DNA from: an uncultured Clostridia bacterium
GTDB lineage: Bacteria > Bacillota > Clostridia > TANB77 > CAG-508
NCBI GenBank assembly: GCA_944390535.1
Contig: CALXQV010000021.1
Coordinates: 1 to 39,074 of the forward strand
DNA: 39,074 nucleotides
Reading direction: 5' to 3'
Position 1 is the stretch's first letter; the number at the start of each line of letters is the position of its first letter. Position numbers and translations under genes: made by a program. This document shows positions 9,344-19,064 of the stretch, piece after piece. The notes beneath the pieces were generated by a model. That model worked only from the letters and a program-made list of their open reading frames with translations, was not told the DNA's origin and did no database searches.

Positions 9344-10004
9344 ATGATTACATTAGAAGAGGTTAGAAAAAATGAAGAGGTGGAAGCCTTAATTTTAGGA
9401 GCACAAAAGCAACTAGATGGCCTTCGGATATACAGAACACAGTCATAGACATATATCGATTGTTTCAAAAAGGGCAGGAGATATATTAAGTAAATTGGGA
9501 TATCCAGAAAGAACCATAGAACTTGCAAAAATTGCAGGATATTTACATGATATTGGAAACTGTGTTAACAGGGTAGACCATGCCCATAGTGGAGCAATTA
9601 TGGCATTTAATATTTTAAAAGATATGGGAATGCCAGTAGAAGAAAGAACAGAAATTATGATGGCAATTGGAAACCATGATGAAAAAACAGGAACAGCAGT
9701 AAGTGATATATCGGCAGCCTTGATATTAGCTGACAAGTCAGATGTGCATAGAGATAGAGTGACGAATCAAAATTTATCTACATTTGATATCCATGATAGA
9801 GTAAATTATGCCGTAACCAATGCAAATTTAGAATTAGATAGTGAACAAAGAAAAGTAATATTAAATTTAACAATTGATACAAAATTATGCCCAGTACTAG
9901 ATTATTTTGAAATTTTTATGGATAGAACAATGATGAGCAAATATGCAGCAAAATATTTAAAAATCTGGTTTGAATTAGTAATTAACAATACAAAATTGTT
10001 ATAA
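9344..10004 (+). CDS. HD-domain phosphohydrolase, read through a +1 shift at CGG 9425
   Basis: A metal-dependent HD hydrolase. AAGGAGGATACGA precedes ATG 9344, which encodes 27 residues ending QKQLDGL; then CGG at 9425 and a stop seven codons later. Skipping the C gives GGA TAT ACA GAA, continuing GYTEHSHRH and open to 10004, 219 aa in all. The HD motif is YLHDIGN near residue 69, with further metal ligands in HSHRH and GNHDEKTG. The N-terminal helix MITLEEVRKNEEV and the GYTEHS box belong together in this family, so the join is strongly supported. ATG 9417 in the second frame has no ribosome site and would lose the conserved N-terminus. The substrate is unknown. SecD follows 77 bases downstream. 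Confidence 0.85.
9425..9428 (+). other. CGG recoding site 3 (HD hydrolase)
   Basis: Context GGC CTT CGG ATA. The shifted reading is CTT (C) GGA TAT ACA, restoring G-Y-T-E-H-S. There is no homopolymer here, and the P-site CTT cannot re-pair on TTC, so simple P-site slippage does not explain it. Confidence 0.85.
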
Positions 10005-10080
10005 GAAGATAAGATATATAATAATAAAGATGATAAATTTTAAAAGTTTATGTAAAAAAATAAGGAAAGGAAAGAGAACA

Positions 10081-11550
10081 ATGAAAAAAATAAAAATAAT
10101 CACAATGATTGCACTAATCATTCTAATTACAATGGTTTCAATTTTTGGAGTATATACACAAGTACAAAATAGAATGGAAAACCAAGTAAGAGACTATGCC
10201 TTAGATATGGATTTAGATGGTGCTAGATATATAAGACTAGCTATTAATAAAGAAAGTACAGAAGTTATAAAAGATGCTAATGGTAATGAAGTAGAAACAG
10301 AAGAAGAAATGACAGATGAGCAATTAGCAGAAAATGGATATACAAAAGAAAATGTACCAAATAATTCCGAAGATGTTTTAACAGTAGAAAATTATGAAAA
10401 AACCAAAGAAATTATTGGGAAAAGATTAAAAGCACAAGGAATAGGAGAATATGAAATATCTGTTGATAATGAAACAGGAGATATTTTAGTTCAAATACCA
10501 GAGAACAATAGTACAGATAGCTTTGTAAGTAATATCAGTACAGTTGGAAAATTTGAAATTATAGATTCTAATACAAAAGAGGTATTAATGGACAACCATG
10601 ATATAAAATTAGCAAATGTTATGTATGGATCAAGTTCTTCAACATCAAATGGAACAGCTGTATATTTAAATATAGAATTTAATAAAGAAGGTACTAAAAA
10701 ATTAGAAGATATTAGCAATACATATGTGAAATCTGATGAAGATACAACAGATACCACATCTGAAGATAGTAATACGACAAACACAGAAGCAGAAAATACT
10801 ACGTCTACTGAAACCAATACAGAAGAAGATACAACAGAAACAACCAAAGAAATAACTTTAAAAATTGATGACCAAGAAATTATGACAACAGACTTTGATG
10901 AGCCAATAAAAAATGGTAAATTACAACTATCTATCGGAAGCGCAACAACAGATGCTAGTGCTTTTCAAGATAATATAAAGCAAGCTTCTGCGATGGCAAG
11001 TGTATTAGATTCTGGGAATTTACCAATACAATATGATGTACAATCAAATGAATATATTTTATCAGATATAACAATTACACATATCGAATATCTAGCATGT
11101 ATTGTGGCAATGGTTCTTTTAATAGGATTTATTATATGGATAGTTCGATATAAAGTAAATGGATTTATATCAGCGATTGCGTTTATTGGATTAATTAGTC
11201 TATATTTATTAGCTATTCGATATACAAATGTAAGTGTATCGATTCAAGGAATTGTAGGAATAGTTGTAACAATCATATTAAATTATATATTTATTCATAA
11301 AATGTTATCAACGATTAAAAGAAGTGAGAATAGTAAAGCACTAAGTACTGTAAAAGAAGCAATAAAAGAAAGTTATAAGGAATTCTTTATAAAATTAATA
11401 CCAATTTGCTTATCTGTGATTACATTTTGTTTTATAAATTGGACAACAATTAGTAGTTTTGGAATGGTAATGTTCTGGGGAATTGCATTGATTGCCTTAT
11501 ACAATTATGTAATGACAGCAACAATGTTAAAATTAAAAGCAGAAAAATAG
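10081..11550 (+). CDS. secD: Divergent SecD-like protein-export subunit
   Basis: 489 aa membrane protein. The start is ATG 10081 with AAGGAAAGGAAAGA before it, not the upstream TTT-frame ATG at 10030. An N-terminal membrane segment (residues 6-28) is followed by an LDMDLDGARYIRL box, equivalent to the SecD LGLDLxGG signature, then a periplasmic-type P1 region. That region carries a long Thr/Glu/Asp/Ser linker at about 220-275. Five or so membrane helices follow from residue 335. The conserved GMAVDANV helix of SecD is replaced by TIILNYIFIHKM, so the usual proton-relay aspartate is missing. SecF lies 13 bases downstream. It should assist Sec translocation, but its catalytic role is uncertain. 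Confidence 0.7.
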   Translation: MKKIKIITMIALIILITMVSIFGVYTQVQNRMENQVRDYALDMDLDGARYIRLAINKESTEVIKDANGNEVETEEEMTDEQLAENGYTKENVPNNSEDVLTVENYEKTKEIIGKRLKAQGIGEYEISVDNETGDILVQIPENNSTDSFVSNISTVGKFEIIDSNTKEVLMDNHDIKLANVMYGSSSSTSNGTAVYLNIEFNKEGTKKLEDISNTYVKSDEDTTDTTSEDSNTTNTEAENTTSTETNTEEDTTETTKEITLKIDDQEIMTTDFDEPIKNGKLQLSIGSATTDASAFQDNIKQASAMASVLDSGNLPIQYDVQSNEYILSDITITHIEYLACIVAMVLLIGFIIWIVRYKVNGFISAIAFIGLISLYLLAIRYTNVSVSIQGIVGIVVTIILNYIFIHKMLSTIKRSENSKALSTVKEAIKESYKEFFIKLIPICLSVITFCFINWTTISSFGMVMFWGIALIALYNYVMTATMLKLKAEK

Positions 11551-11563
11551 GAGGTATTTACAG

Positions 11564-12244
11564 ATGAAACAATTCATAAAAAGTAAGCAACTAAAAATCA
11601 TATTAATTGCATTGGTAATCATTGCAGGAATTGTCATGATTGCAGTAAAAGGGTTTAATTTTGATTTAAAATATCAAGATACACAAAGAGTAGAATTATA
11701 TTTAAAAATAGAATTTAATATATCTGACATTAAAAATATAACCAATGAAGTATTTCAAAATCAAAAAGTTATGATACAAAAAGTAGAAGTATTTGAAGAT
11801 TCAGTTTCTATTACAACAACTTCTATCTCAGATGAACAAAAAAGCAATTTAGTAACAAAGGTTAACGAGAAGTATGGAACAGAATTAACAGCAGAAGATA
11901 TAACCATAGAAAATATAGGACATACAAGAGGAAGAGACATTATCAAACCATATATTGTTCCATTTGCTATTGCAATTGTTGTGGTATTAATCTATTTAGG
12001 AATCCGTTATTATAAATTAAGTACAGCAAAAGTAATTGCCAAAAGTATAGGAATTTTATTATTAACACAAATAGTACTATTTAGTGTAATTGCCATTACA
12101 AGAATTCCAATTGGAAGATTAACAATTCCGATGGTAATATTAGTATATTTATTAACCTTATTTGGAATAACAAACAAATTTGAAAAAAACTTGGCTAAAA
12201 AGAAATTAGAAAAAGAAAATAAAGATAAAAGTAAAAAGAAATAA
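11564..12244 (+). CDS. secF: Short SecF-like protein
   Basis: 226 aa, shorter than usual SecF (about 290-310 aa). One N-terminal membrane segment (residues 10-28), then FDLKYQDTQRVELYLKIEF in the place of the SecF first periplasmic domain, and about three more membrane helices (residues 125-205) ending in a lysine-rich tail. GGAGG lies 9 bases before ATG 11564, and the gene follows secD by 13 bases, so the assignment rests mainly on context. The typical SecF helices after TM4 appear lost. A terminator follows at 12281-12326. Confidence 0.6.
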   Translation: MKQFIKSKQLKIILIALVIIAGIVMIAVKGFNFDLKYQDTQRVELYLKIEFNISDIKNITNEVFQNQKVMIQKVEVFEDSVSITTTSISDEQKSNLVTKVNEKYGTELTAEDITIENIGHTRGRDIIKPYIVPFAIAIVVVLIYLGIRYYKLSTAKVIAKSIGILLLTQIVLFSVIAITRIPIGRLTIPMVILVYLLTLFGITNKFEKNLAKKKLEKENKDKSKKK

Positions 12245-12280
12245 TTACTAATGAAATAGATAGCAATAAAAGAGATATAA

Positions 12281-12326
12281 AAAAGAATTAGCATGAATGT
12301 ATGAAATGCTAATTCTTTTTTTATTG
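12281..12326 (+). terminator. Terminator of the secDF unit
   Basis: AAAAGAATTAGCAT (12281-12294) pairs with ATGCTAATTCTTTT (12306-12319), followed by more T. Confidence 0.85.
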
Positions 12327-12490
12327 AATAGGAAATTGCTTTTTCCTATTAAACAAAAAAACTACATTGCACAGAAAAATTGCAAAGCAATTTTTCGCGT
12401 CGACAAATCTTTACGCTTCATTGAGAACTTAAATATATATAGTTAAATTAGAAAAGTAGATAAAAGTTCTCGCGAAGCGAGATTTGTCCG
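12327..12490. repeat. Nested inverted repeats between secF and mutS2
   Basis: Three structures lie in a row: AATAGGAAA/TTTCCTATT near 12327-12350, the perfect hairpin AAAAATTGC-AAA-GCAATTTTT at 12375-12395, and a long imperfect stem joining GACAAATCT (12402) and GAGAACTT to AAGTTCTC and AGATTTGTC (ending 12488). There is no gene. This is more than one terminator would need and resembles a small repeated intergenic element. Confidence 0.6.
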
Positions 12491-12525
12491 AAAACAACCA
12501 GTTAGAAGTTATACATACAATATTT

Positions 12526-14877
12526 TTATTTCAAAGTAACAACCGTAACACCCATTTCTCCTTCACCAAAAGTACCTAGTCGGAAAGATTTTACATGAGC
12601 ATTTGTTCTTAAAAATTGGTGAATACCATTTTTTAATTTGCCAGTACCTTTCCCATGAATAATTCGAACGGTTTCCAATTTAGCTAATGCACAATCATCT
12701 AAAAATTTGTCTATTACAAAGTTTGCTTCTTCTATATTCATACCGATTACATTAATTTCTGGTTTTATATTTCTACTTTTAGAAATATGTGAAGAAGGTA
12801 TTGTTTTAGAAACATTTTTGTTTTTAGGTGCTTGTAAAACAGTTAAAGGTAAATTCATTTTTATACTACCAACTTGTACCTGAACTTCATTATTTTTAGA
12901 AATTTTTGAAAGAATAACACCATTTTGGTGTAAAGAGGTTATAAAAACTTCTTTTCCTGGTATTAAATCCTCTTTAGGAAGCAAATTGGTACTTACAGTT
13001 GTATCAAGAGAAATCGTTTCTAATTGAATATCTCTAATTTTTTCATTCAAAGTATTTCTTAAAGAATGTATTTCTTTAGAATCTTTTATATCAGAGAGTT
13101 TCTTAATCATTTCATTGGCAGTCTCTTTGGCTTCTAATAAAATGTTTCTAGCCTCAATTTTAGCATTATTAATGATTTCTTTTTCTTGTTTTTCTTTTTT
13201 ACTTACTTCATTTTGCAATGTTTCTTTTAATATAGCAATTTGTTTAGATTCAATTAAAATTTTTTCTTTTTCTTGTTCAATGAACTGCTTATCATCATAA
13301 ATACTTTTTAAAAGTTCTTCAAAAGTAATATCATTGGAAGACATTAATTTCTGAGCTTTTTCAATGATAGAAACATCTAAACCTAATTTTTTACTAATTT
13401 CAAAAGCATTACTTTTTCCAGGAACACCAATTAATAATCGATACGTAGGAGATAAGGTCTGAACATCAAATTCAACAGAAGCATTTTCAAACCCAGGAGT
13501 TATCATAGCATATTGTTTTAGTTCTTGATAATGTGTGGTAGCGATTGTAAGGCTACCAGAGGTTTTGAAATAATCTAATATAGAAATAGCTAAATTCGCA
13601 CCTTCTACTGGATCAGTTCCAGAACCTAATTCATCTACTAAAATTAAAGAGTTTTCATTTGCATGTTTGGCAATATCCACAATATTGTGCATATGAGAAG
13701 AAAAAGTGCTTAAAGAATCTGCAATACTTTGGTCATCACCAATATCTGCGAAAATATGCTCAAATACAAAAACACTAGAACCTTCATCAGCAGGAATATT
13801 TAATCCACTACAAGCCATGCAAGTAAGAAGTCCAACCGTTTTCAAGGTAACGGTTTTTCCACCAGTATTAGGACCAGTAATCAATAAGGTAGAAAAATCT
13901 TTTCCTATTTCAATGGAAATAGGGACGACTTTATTTTTATCAATTAGCGGATGTCTTGCATTGATAAAATGAATTTCCTTCTTAGAATGAATCGTTGGTG
14001 TAATACCTGAAATAGCTTTAGAATATTTTGCTTTAGCAAATATAAAATCTAAAGTACCGATTAGTTCAACATCTGTTTTTAATTCTTCTATATAAGGATA
14101 GAAAAGAGAAGTTAATTGTTGTAAGATTGTTTCAATTTCAATTTCTTCTTCTAATCGTAATTGATTGATTTCATTATTTAATTCAAATATAGAAAGGGGT
14201 TCAATAAACAAAGTAGAACCAGCATTAGAAATATCATGTACAAATCCTTTTACTTGACTTCTATATTCTTCTTTGATAGGAATGACAAATCTATCATTTC
14301 GAATAGTTACGACATTTTCCTGTACATATTTAGCAAAAGAAGAAGAATGAAGCATCGAATGTAATTTTGTACGAATGTCTTGTTCTAAGTTTCTAATTTT
14401 TTTCCTGATTTTCTGCAATTCTGGAGAGGCCTTATCATCTATGGTATTTTCATCAATAATAGAAGAGGTGACTTTGGAAATAACCCCTTCATTAGTATAC
14501 AAATTAGAAAATAACCTATCTAGAATTGGAAAGTCATTTTTATCTATATAATCTTTCACATAATACGTTTTTAAATTTTTTGAACAGATAAAAACAGTAT
14601 TTAAATCTAATAAGCCTTTTATGGTCAAGTTTTGAGAGCTTTCTAAATGAATTAAATATACGTGAATATCTTGGATGTCACAAAATGACGGTGTAGAATT
14701 TTTGTATATTAAATTGACAGCCTCTTCTGTTTCAGCTAATTTTTGTTTTACCATATCAGCTGTATCATATATTTGTAAATTCATAGCAAGTTCTTTTCCT
14801 AAATTGGTAGAACAATACATACTTAAATTTTCTAATACTTTATTAAATTCTAGTTTTGAGATATAATGCATATGCAT
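12526..14877 (-). CDS. mutS2: Endonuclease MutS2
   Basis: About 783 aa. MutS2 acts in suppression of homologous recombination and, in Bacillus, in rescue of collided ribosomes. Visible: a long helical core, Walker A GPNTGGKT near residue 333, Walker B LVDELGSGTDP near 408, and a C-terminal Smr nuclease domain (INVIGMNIEEA... RIIHGKGTGKL). ATG 14877 is preferred because AAAGGA at 14892-14887 is 9 bases upstream; ATGs at 14895, 14883 and 14871 are alternatives. It is monocistronic on the minus strand. No in-frame CGG occurs across the gene although it is the longest here. Given the CGG story, a ribosome-associated factor nearby is worth noting, without implying a link. Confidence 0.92.
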   Translation of the reverse strand: MHMHYISKLEFNKVLENLSMYCSTNLGKELAMNLQIYDTADMVKQKLAETEEAVNLIYKNSTPSFCDIQDIHVYLIHLESSQNLTIKGLLDLNTVFICSKNLKTYYVKDYIDKNDFPILDRLFSNLYTNEGVISKVTSSIIDENTIDDKASPELQKIRKKIRNLEQDIRTKLHSMLHSSSFAKYVQENVVTIRNDRFVIPIKEEYRSQVKGFVHDISNAGSTLFIEPLSIFELNNEINQLRLEEEIEIETILQQLTSLFYPYIEELKTDVELIGTLDFIFAKAKYSKAISGITPTIHSKKEIHFINARHPLIDKNKVVPISIEIGKDFSTLLITGPNTGGKTVTLKTVGLLTCMACSGLNIPADEGSSVFVFEHIFADIGDDQSIADSLSTFSSHMHNIVDIAKHANENSLILVDELGSGTDPVEGANLAISILDYFKTSGSLTIATTHYQELKQYAMITPGFENASVEFDVQTLSPTYRLLIGVPGKSNAFEISKKLGLDVSIIEKAQKLMSSNDITFEELLKSIYDDKQFIEQEKEKILIESKQIAILKETLQNEVSKKEKQEKEIINNAKIEARNILLEAKETANEMIKKLSDIKDSKEIHSLRNTLNEKIRDIQLETISLDTTVSTNLLPKEDLIPGKEVFITSLHQNGVILSKISKNNEVQVQVGSIKMNLPLTVLQAPKNKNVSKTIPSSHISKSRNIKPEINVIGMNIEEANFVIDKFLDDCALAKLETVRIIHGKGTGKLKNGIHQFLRTNAHVKSFRLGTFGEGEMGVTVVTLK

Positions 14878-15030
14878 ATACATAAGTCCTTTCATATAGA
14901 TATATTGTTAAAATAAACATAATATATATAAATTATACAAGGATTTTTTGAGATAGTCAATGAAAATACTAGTAATGCGTTCAGTAAAGTGATAACAAGG
15001 ATATAGAATAGAGATAGAAAGAAAAATAAT

Positions 15031-15065
15031 AAGAGGATATAAAAAATAAAACTTTATATCCTCTT
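15031..15065. terminator. Terminator of the 55-aa gene
   Basis: AAGAGGATATAAA (15031-15043) pairs exactly with TTTATATCCTCTT (15053-15065). On the minus strand it follows the stop at 15073. Confidence 0.85.
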
Positions 15066-15072
15066 GTTTATA

Positions 15073-15240
15073 TTAGTCATTTTTATCGTTTTCTTTCTTT
15101 TCTTTAGGAATAACAATATTTTTAGGCTTTTTATCATCAGTAGTTTGTGGTTTTATAGGACTGATATGATTATGTACAGGTGAGATTTCTAAATCATCTT
15201 CATTACCTGATATAATTTCTATTTTTTTATCTTCACTCAT
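15073..15240 (-). CDS. Small hydrophilic protein, 55 aa
   Basis: AAGGAGGGAATTCCT precedes ATG at 15240. The protein starts MSEDKKIEIISGNEDDLEIS and ends with a lysine-rich tail, KEKKENDKND. It is highly charged with no hydrophobic core, so probably unstructured. A strong ribosome site and a dedicated terminator support it as a real gene. The family is unknown. Confidence 0.65.
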   Translation of the reverse strand: MSEDKKIEIISGNEDDLEISPVHNHISPIKPQTTDDKKPKNIVIPKEKKENDKND

Positions 15241-15355
15241 AGGAATTCCCTCCTTAGTATTTTTTTATATAGTAGCATATAAAATGAAAAAGTGCAAGAT
15301 TTGATTTAAAAGCTGCAAGGTCATTTTATGAAAAAGCGTTAAATATGGAATAAGC

Positions 15356-15384
15356 TTGTAAAAATTGATATTTTGTGCTAAAAT
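15356..15384 (+). promoter_or_regulatory. Promoter for the 15449 gene
   Basis: TTGTAA at 15356-15361, 17-base spacer, TAAAAT at 15379-15384. Confidence 0.45.
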
Positions 15385-15448
15385 ATAAAGTATGTAGTTA
15401 ATACATGGTAACCCCATAACGAATTTACTATTAAGGAGGTAATACAAA

Positions 15449-16183
15449 ATGATCGGATTTGGAAAATTTGGAAAACGGGGTAAAACGGGGATATATTCTT
15501 TGAAGGATGAACGGTTAAAGTTCATCAACCCAGGCGAGTACGGGTTCTTTGATAAAGTTCTTGCTTATGATGTAAAAAATGCAAGAATTAATGACTTTAT
15601 TAACATTGTAGAAATTAAGTGCTTTATCGAAGCTGTAAGAGAAGTCCAAAATGCAGAACTTACAGCATTTTGGGCACCTATCTATGCCCCCTCTTTAGAG
15701 GGGGATAAGGTGTTTTTTGAAATAGGAAAACCACCAGCGTTTAATCATCCCTTTAATTTCTGGAAGGAAAAGGCAGAAGAGATGCCTGCAGTGGAAGGAA
15801 GAAAGTGGATAGTGGGGTCGGAATATCGATACTATGCATTTTTAGTACATCTTTTTAACAAGATGTTGGAAAACGGATGGGAAATTGATAAAGCTATGAA
15901 GACAGTTGCTATTAACTCGGAAGAGCTAGAATATTTCTTACACTCAAACCCATCTAAAACTGGAAGCAAAGAGACTTGCGGCTTTTATGACCTTTTAAAT
16001 TGTCGCAAATTTTTAACTTGTACTAACAAAGATGTAGGGGGCTTCTGGCTTGGTTCTGGTTCCTACTATCGTAACCATTATCCACTGGCTAATCTCGAAC
16101 ATAGTACAGAGTGGGGGAAAGGTGAACTCAGTGCTGATGAAGGAGTAGATGACGTTTTAGGATGGTTAATCATTCCGATGTAA
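15449..16183 (+). CDS. Unknown protein, 244 aa, foreign composition
   Basis: AAGGAGGT lies 11 bases before ATG 15449. The protein begins MIGFGKFGKRGKTGIYSL and is rich in Trp, Phe, Tyr and Gly, with a C-terminal GGFWLGSGSYYRNHYPLANL region. There is no signal peptide and no family I can name. Its GC content and codons (CGG, GGG, TGC, CGC) contrast sharply with both flanks. Two in-frame CGG codons (15476 and 15512) must be read as sense, because a shift at either quickly meets a stop. It has its own promoter and terminator, which fits an acquired single-gene unit, perhaps phage-derived. Confidence 0.65.
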   Translation: MIGFGKFGKRGKTGIYSLKDERLKFINPGEYGFFDKVLAYDVKNARINDFINIVEIKCFIEAVREVQNAELTAFWAPIYAPSLEGDKVFFEIGKPPAFNHPFNFWKEKAEEMPAVEGRKWIVGSEYRYYAFLVHLFNKMLENGWEIDKAMKTVAINSEELEYFLHSNPSKTGSKETCGFYDLLNCRKFLTCTNKDVGGFWLGSGSYYRNHYPLANLEHSTEWGKGELSADEGVDDVLGWLIIPM

Positions 16184-16194
16184 AATACCCGTTT

Positions 16195-16232
16195 AACGAT
16201 GGGATTTGCTAGTAGCAAGTCCTATCGTTTTT
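16195..16232 (+). terminator. Terminator of the 15449 gene
   Basis: AACGAT-GGGATTTGCT pairs with AGCAAGTCC-TATCGTT and runs into TTTTT. Confidence 0.8.
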
Positions 16233-16813
16233 ATGAGAAAGGAAAAATGTAATGAATAATATATAAAAATCAATTAAAAATAATACCAAAATAGAAAATA
16301 CATAGAGTTATGTAGACAACTTAATTTTATAAAATCATATTATAATAACAAGTTATATTGGGATAGATAAATAGAGTGAGGTATAAAACATCCAAAGTTT
16401 TACAATTAGCAATAAGAAAAGCAATACAAAAATTATTATATTTTGAAATGAATGGGACTAAATAATTTATTGAGATTGATAAAAAAATTATGGGAGATTT
16501 TGAAGAAAAAATGAGAGATAAAAACTTTTTATGCTAATTGCAATAGTAGCAACAATCCTCTAGATGACTTCGACACTAATAATAGTGTTAGATGACTTAT
16601 GTTCTAATATTAAATTAGAGTATATATTAAAGGTAAAAGGAAGTTTATTCCTTCTAAAAAGTTTAAGTAATTATAAATTAAATTTTTTATTATCTTAAAT
16701 GTGAAAATAAAGTACATACCACAGTTTATATCAAATAAGTTAATTTTTAAAGTATAAAACATTATAAATTCACATAAAAACATTATAAAGTCACATAAAA
16801 TCCTTCAAAACCC
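16233..16813. other. Gene-free stretch with small repeats
   Basis: About 580 very AT-rich bases. I see no gene. It holds ACACTA-ATAA-TAGTGT inside a direct repeat of GATGACTT near 16563-16600, and a 21-base tandem duplication (AAACATTATAAATTCACATA, then the same with one change) at 16757-16797 just before the scpB promoter. Confidence 0.5.
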
Positions 16814-16842
16814 TTGACACGACAAGCTTTTTTTGACATAAT
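16814..16842 (+). promoter_or_regulatory. Promoter for scpB-proS
   Basis: Perfect TTGACA at 16814-16819, 17-base spacer, CATAAT at 16837-16842, about 38 bases before ATG 16880. Confidence 0.75.
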
Positions 16843-16879
16843 ATATAATAAATTTAAATAAAGAAAAGTAGGGAAATAT

Positions 16880-17527
16880 ATGGAAATAGAAAAAACAAAA
16901 GCCATTATTGAAGCCATATTATTTGCAGCAGGAAGAATTGTAAAAATAAGTGAATTGATGTTGGTTTTAGAAAAAAATGAAGAAGAAATTCATACAATTG
17001 TAAAAAGTATGCAAGAAGATTATAAAGCAAATCATAGAGGAATAGAAATTATACAAGTAGAAGATGGATATCAATTAGCAAGTAAGAAAGACTTATATGA
17101 ATATATATATCCGATTCTAGATAAAAGAACAAAGCCAAGCCTGTCAACAGCGGCATTAGAAACCTTATCTATTATTGCATATAATCCAAGAATCACAAGA
17201 GCAGAAATTGAAGCAATAAGAGGGGTATCAGCAGATGCTTGTGTATATAAACTATTAGAATATGGATTAATAGAAGAAGCAGGGAAAACAGATTTACCTG
17301 GAAAGCCAATGTCCTATAAAACAACAGAAGAATTTTTAAAAATGTTTGGATATACTTCATTAAAGGATTTACCAGAATTACCAAGGTATAAATTAGATAG
17401 TAATCAACAAATTGTGATTGATGACTTAGTAGAAAATGAAGATAATTCACATATAGATGAGGAAAATATCAATACACCTCATAGTAAAATAGAGGCTCCA
17501 ATGCCCGAAAGGGAAGGGGAAGAATAA
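16880..17527 (+). CDS. scpB: Segregation and condensation protein B
   Basis: 215 aa, the winged-helix ScpB subunit of the SMC-ScpA-ScpB condensin that organises and separates chromosomes. Visible: the N-terminal KAIIEAILFAAGRIVKISEL, the LSTAALETLSIIAYNPRITRAEIEAIRG core, and YGLIEEAGKTDLPGKP in the second winged helix. An acidic tail follows. No scpA is adjacent; the gene starts the unit directly behind a strong promoter. proS follows 37 bases later and is probably co-transcribed. A weak ribosome site (GTAGGGA) precedes the ATG. Confidence 0.92.
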   Translation: MEIEKTKAIIEAILFAAGRIVKISELMLVLEKNEEEIHTIVKSMQEDYKANHRGIEIIQVEDGYQLASKKDLYEYIYPILDKRTKPSLSTAALETLSIIAYNPRITRAEIEAIRGVSADACVYKLLEYGLIEEAGKTDLPGKPMSYKTTEEFLKMFGYTSLKDLPELPRYKLDSNQQIVIDDLVENEDNSHIDEENINTPHSKIEAPMPEREGEE

Positions 17528-17564
17528 TTTTTAAAAATAAAATTTTAGTATGAGGAGAGATTGA

Positions 17565-19007
17565 ATGATGAAAAATGATAAAGAATTTGTAAAAGATATT
17601 ACGAATATAGATGAAAATTTTCCACAATGGTATACAGACATTGTATTAAAAGCAGAATTAGCAGATTATACAGATCTAAAAGGATTTGTTGCCATTAGAC
17701 CTTATGGATATGCTATATGGGAAAATATACAAAATTATGCAGATCAAAAATTTAAAGAGCATGGGGTAAAAAATATATCTATGCCAGTATTAATTCCAGA
17801 AAGCTTATTAAATAAAGAAAAAGACCATGTAGAAGGATTTGCACCAGAAGTTGCATGGGTAACCATTGGAGGAGGAGAAAAGCTAGAAGAGAGATTGTGT
17901 GTAAGACCGACTTCTGAAACCATTTTTTCTACGATGTATTCTAAATGGTTAAGTTCATGGAGAGACTTACCATTTTTATACAATCAATGGTGTAGTGTGT
18001 TAAGATGGGAAAAAGAAACAAGACCATTCTTACGTTCAAGAGAGTTTTTATGGCAAGAAGGACATACCATTCATGAAACAGCAGAAGAAGCAAAACAATT
18101 TACATTAGATATGTTAGAAGTATATGCAGATGTTGTTGAAAATTTATTAGCAATACCAGTATTAAAAGGACAAAAAACGAAAAAAGAACAATTTGCAGGA
18201 GCAGAAGCAACGTATACAATTGAAACATTGATGCATGATGGAAGAGCTTTACAAGGAGGAACTTCACATTATTTTGGTCAAAATTTTACAAAACCATTTG
18301 AAGTAAAATTTCAAAACAAAAATGGAGAACAAGAATATGCTTATCAAACTTCATGGGGAATTAGTACAAGATTAATTGGAGCAGTTATTATGGCACATGG
18401 AGATAATAGAGGATTAAAATTACCACCACTTGTTGCACCAATTCAAGCAGTCATTGTACCAATTGCACAACAAAAAGAAGGCGTATTAGAAGAAGCTAAT
18501 AAATTAAAAGAAAGACTAAGTAGAAAATTCAGAATGGAATTAGATGATAGAGATAATTATTCTGTTGGATATAAATTTAATGATTGGGAAATGAGAGGGG
18601 TTCCTGTTAGAATAGAAATGGGACCTAGAGATATCGAAAAGGGAGAAGCTGTTTTCGTTAGAAGAGATACTTCAGAAAAGATTTCTGTTAAATTAGAAGA
18701 AATTGAAGAAAAATTAGACCAAGTATTGAAAGATATCCAAGCATCTATGTATGAGACATGTAAAAAGAGAATGGAAGAAAAAACAACCATTGCACACAAC
18801 ATGGAAGAATTAAAGGAAAACCTAGAAGAAAACCAAGGTTTTGTAAAGACTATGTGGTGTGGAAGTCAAGAATGTGAGGATAAAGTAAAAGAGGAAACAG
18901 GAGCACCATCAAGATGTATGCCTTTTGAGCAAGAGCATTTAGGTGATACTTGTGTATGCTGTGGAAAACCAGCAACGAAAATGGTGGTTTGGGGAAGACA
19001 ATATTAA
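17565..19007 (+). CDS. proS: Prolyl-tRNA synthetase, short (eukaryote/archaeon-like) type
   Basis: 480 aa. It charges tRNA-Pro with proline in the cytosol. Class II synthetase features: RPTSETIF, motif 2 [19 protein letters not shown] near residues 143-161, [12 protein letters not shown] as motif 3, and a C-terminal zinc-binding tail with CGSQEC and CVCCGK. It lacks the inserted editing domain of the long bacterial type, as is normal for this class. GAGGAGA precedes tandem ATGs at 17565 and 17568. No CGG codon is used anywhere. It ends in the strong terminator 19017-19061. Confidence 0.95.
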   Translation: MMKNDKEFVKDITNIDENFPQWYTDIVLKAELADYTDLKGFVAIRPYGYAIWENIQNYADQKFKEHGVKNISMPVLIPESLLNKEKDHVEGFAPEVAWVTIGGGEKLEERLCVRPTSETIFSTMYSKWLSSWRDLPFLYNQWCSVLRWEKETRPFLRSREFLWQEGHTIHETAEEAKQFTLDMLEVYADVVENLLAIPVLKGQKTKKEQFAGAEATYTIETLMHDGRALQGGTSHYFGQNFTKPFEVKFQNKNGEQEYAYQTSWGISTRLIGAVIMAHGDNRGLKLPPLVAPIQAVIVPIAQQKEGVLEEANKLKERLSRKFRMELDDRDNYSVGYKFNDWEMRGVPVRIEMGPRDIEKGEAVFVRRDTSEKISVKLEEIEEKLDQVLKDIQASMYETCKKRMEEKTTIAHNMEELKENLEENQGFVKTMWCGSQECEDKVKEETGAPSRCMPFEQEHLGDTCVCCGKPATKMVVWGRQY

Positions 19008-19016
19008 ACACTATAA

Positions 19017-19061
19017 AAACGGAGAAATTGTAAAGCATATAACTTCACAATTTCTCCGTTT
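19017..19061. terminator. Bidirectional terminator between proS and the 19065 gene
   Basis: 15-bp exact stem AAACGGAGAAATTGT (19017-19031) with ACAATTTCTCCGTTT (19047-19061). It serves convergent genes. Confidence 0.9.
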
Positions 19062-19064
19062 CTG

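Noticed and set aside
9417-10004. HD protein starting at ATG 9417
   Set aside because: No ribosome site, and it would drop the conserved N-terminal helix encoded behind a strong ribosome site at 9344.
10491-10847. Open frame on the minus strand opposite secD
   Set aside because: It mirrors the Thr/Glu-rich repeat of SecD and gives an unnatural Val/Ser-rich protein; shadow only.
16757-16797. CRISPR-like repeat
   Set aside because: Only two units in direct tandem with no spacers; a simple 21-base duplication.
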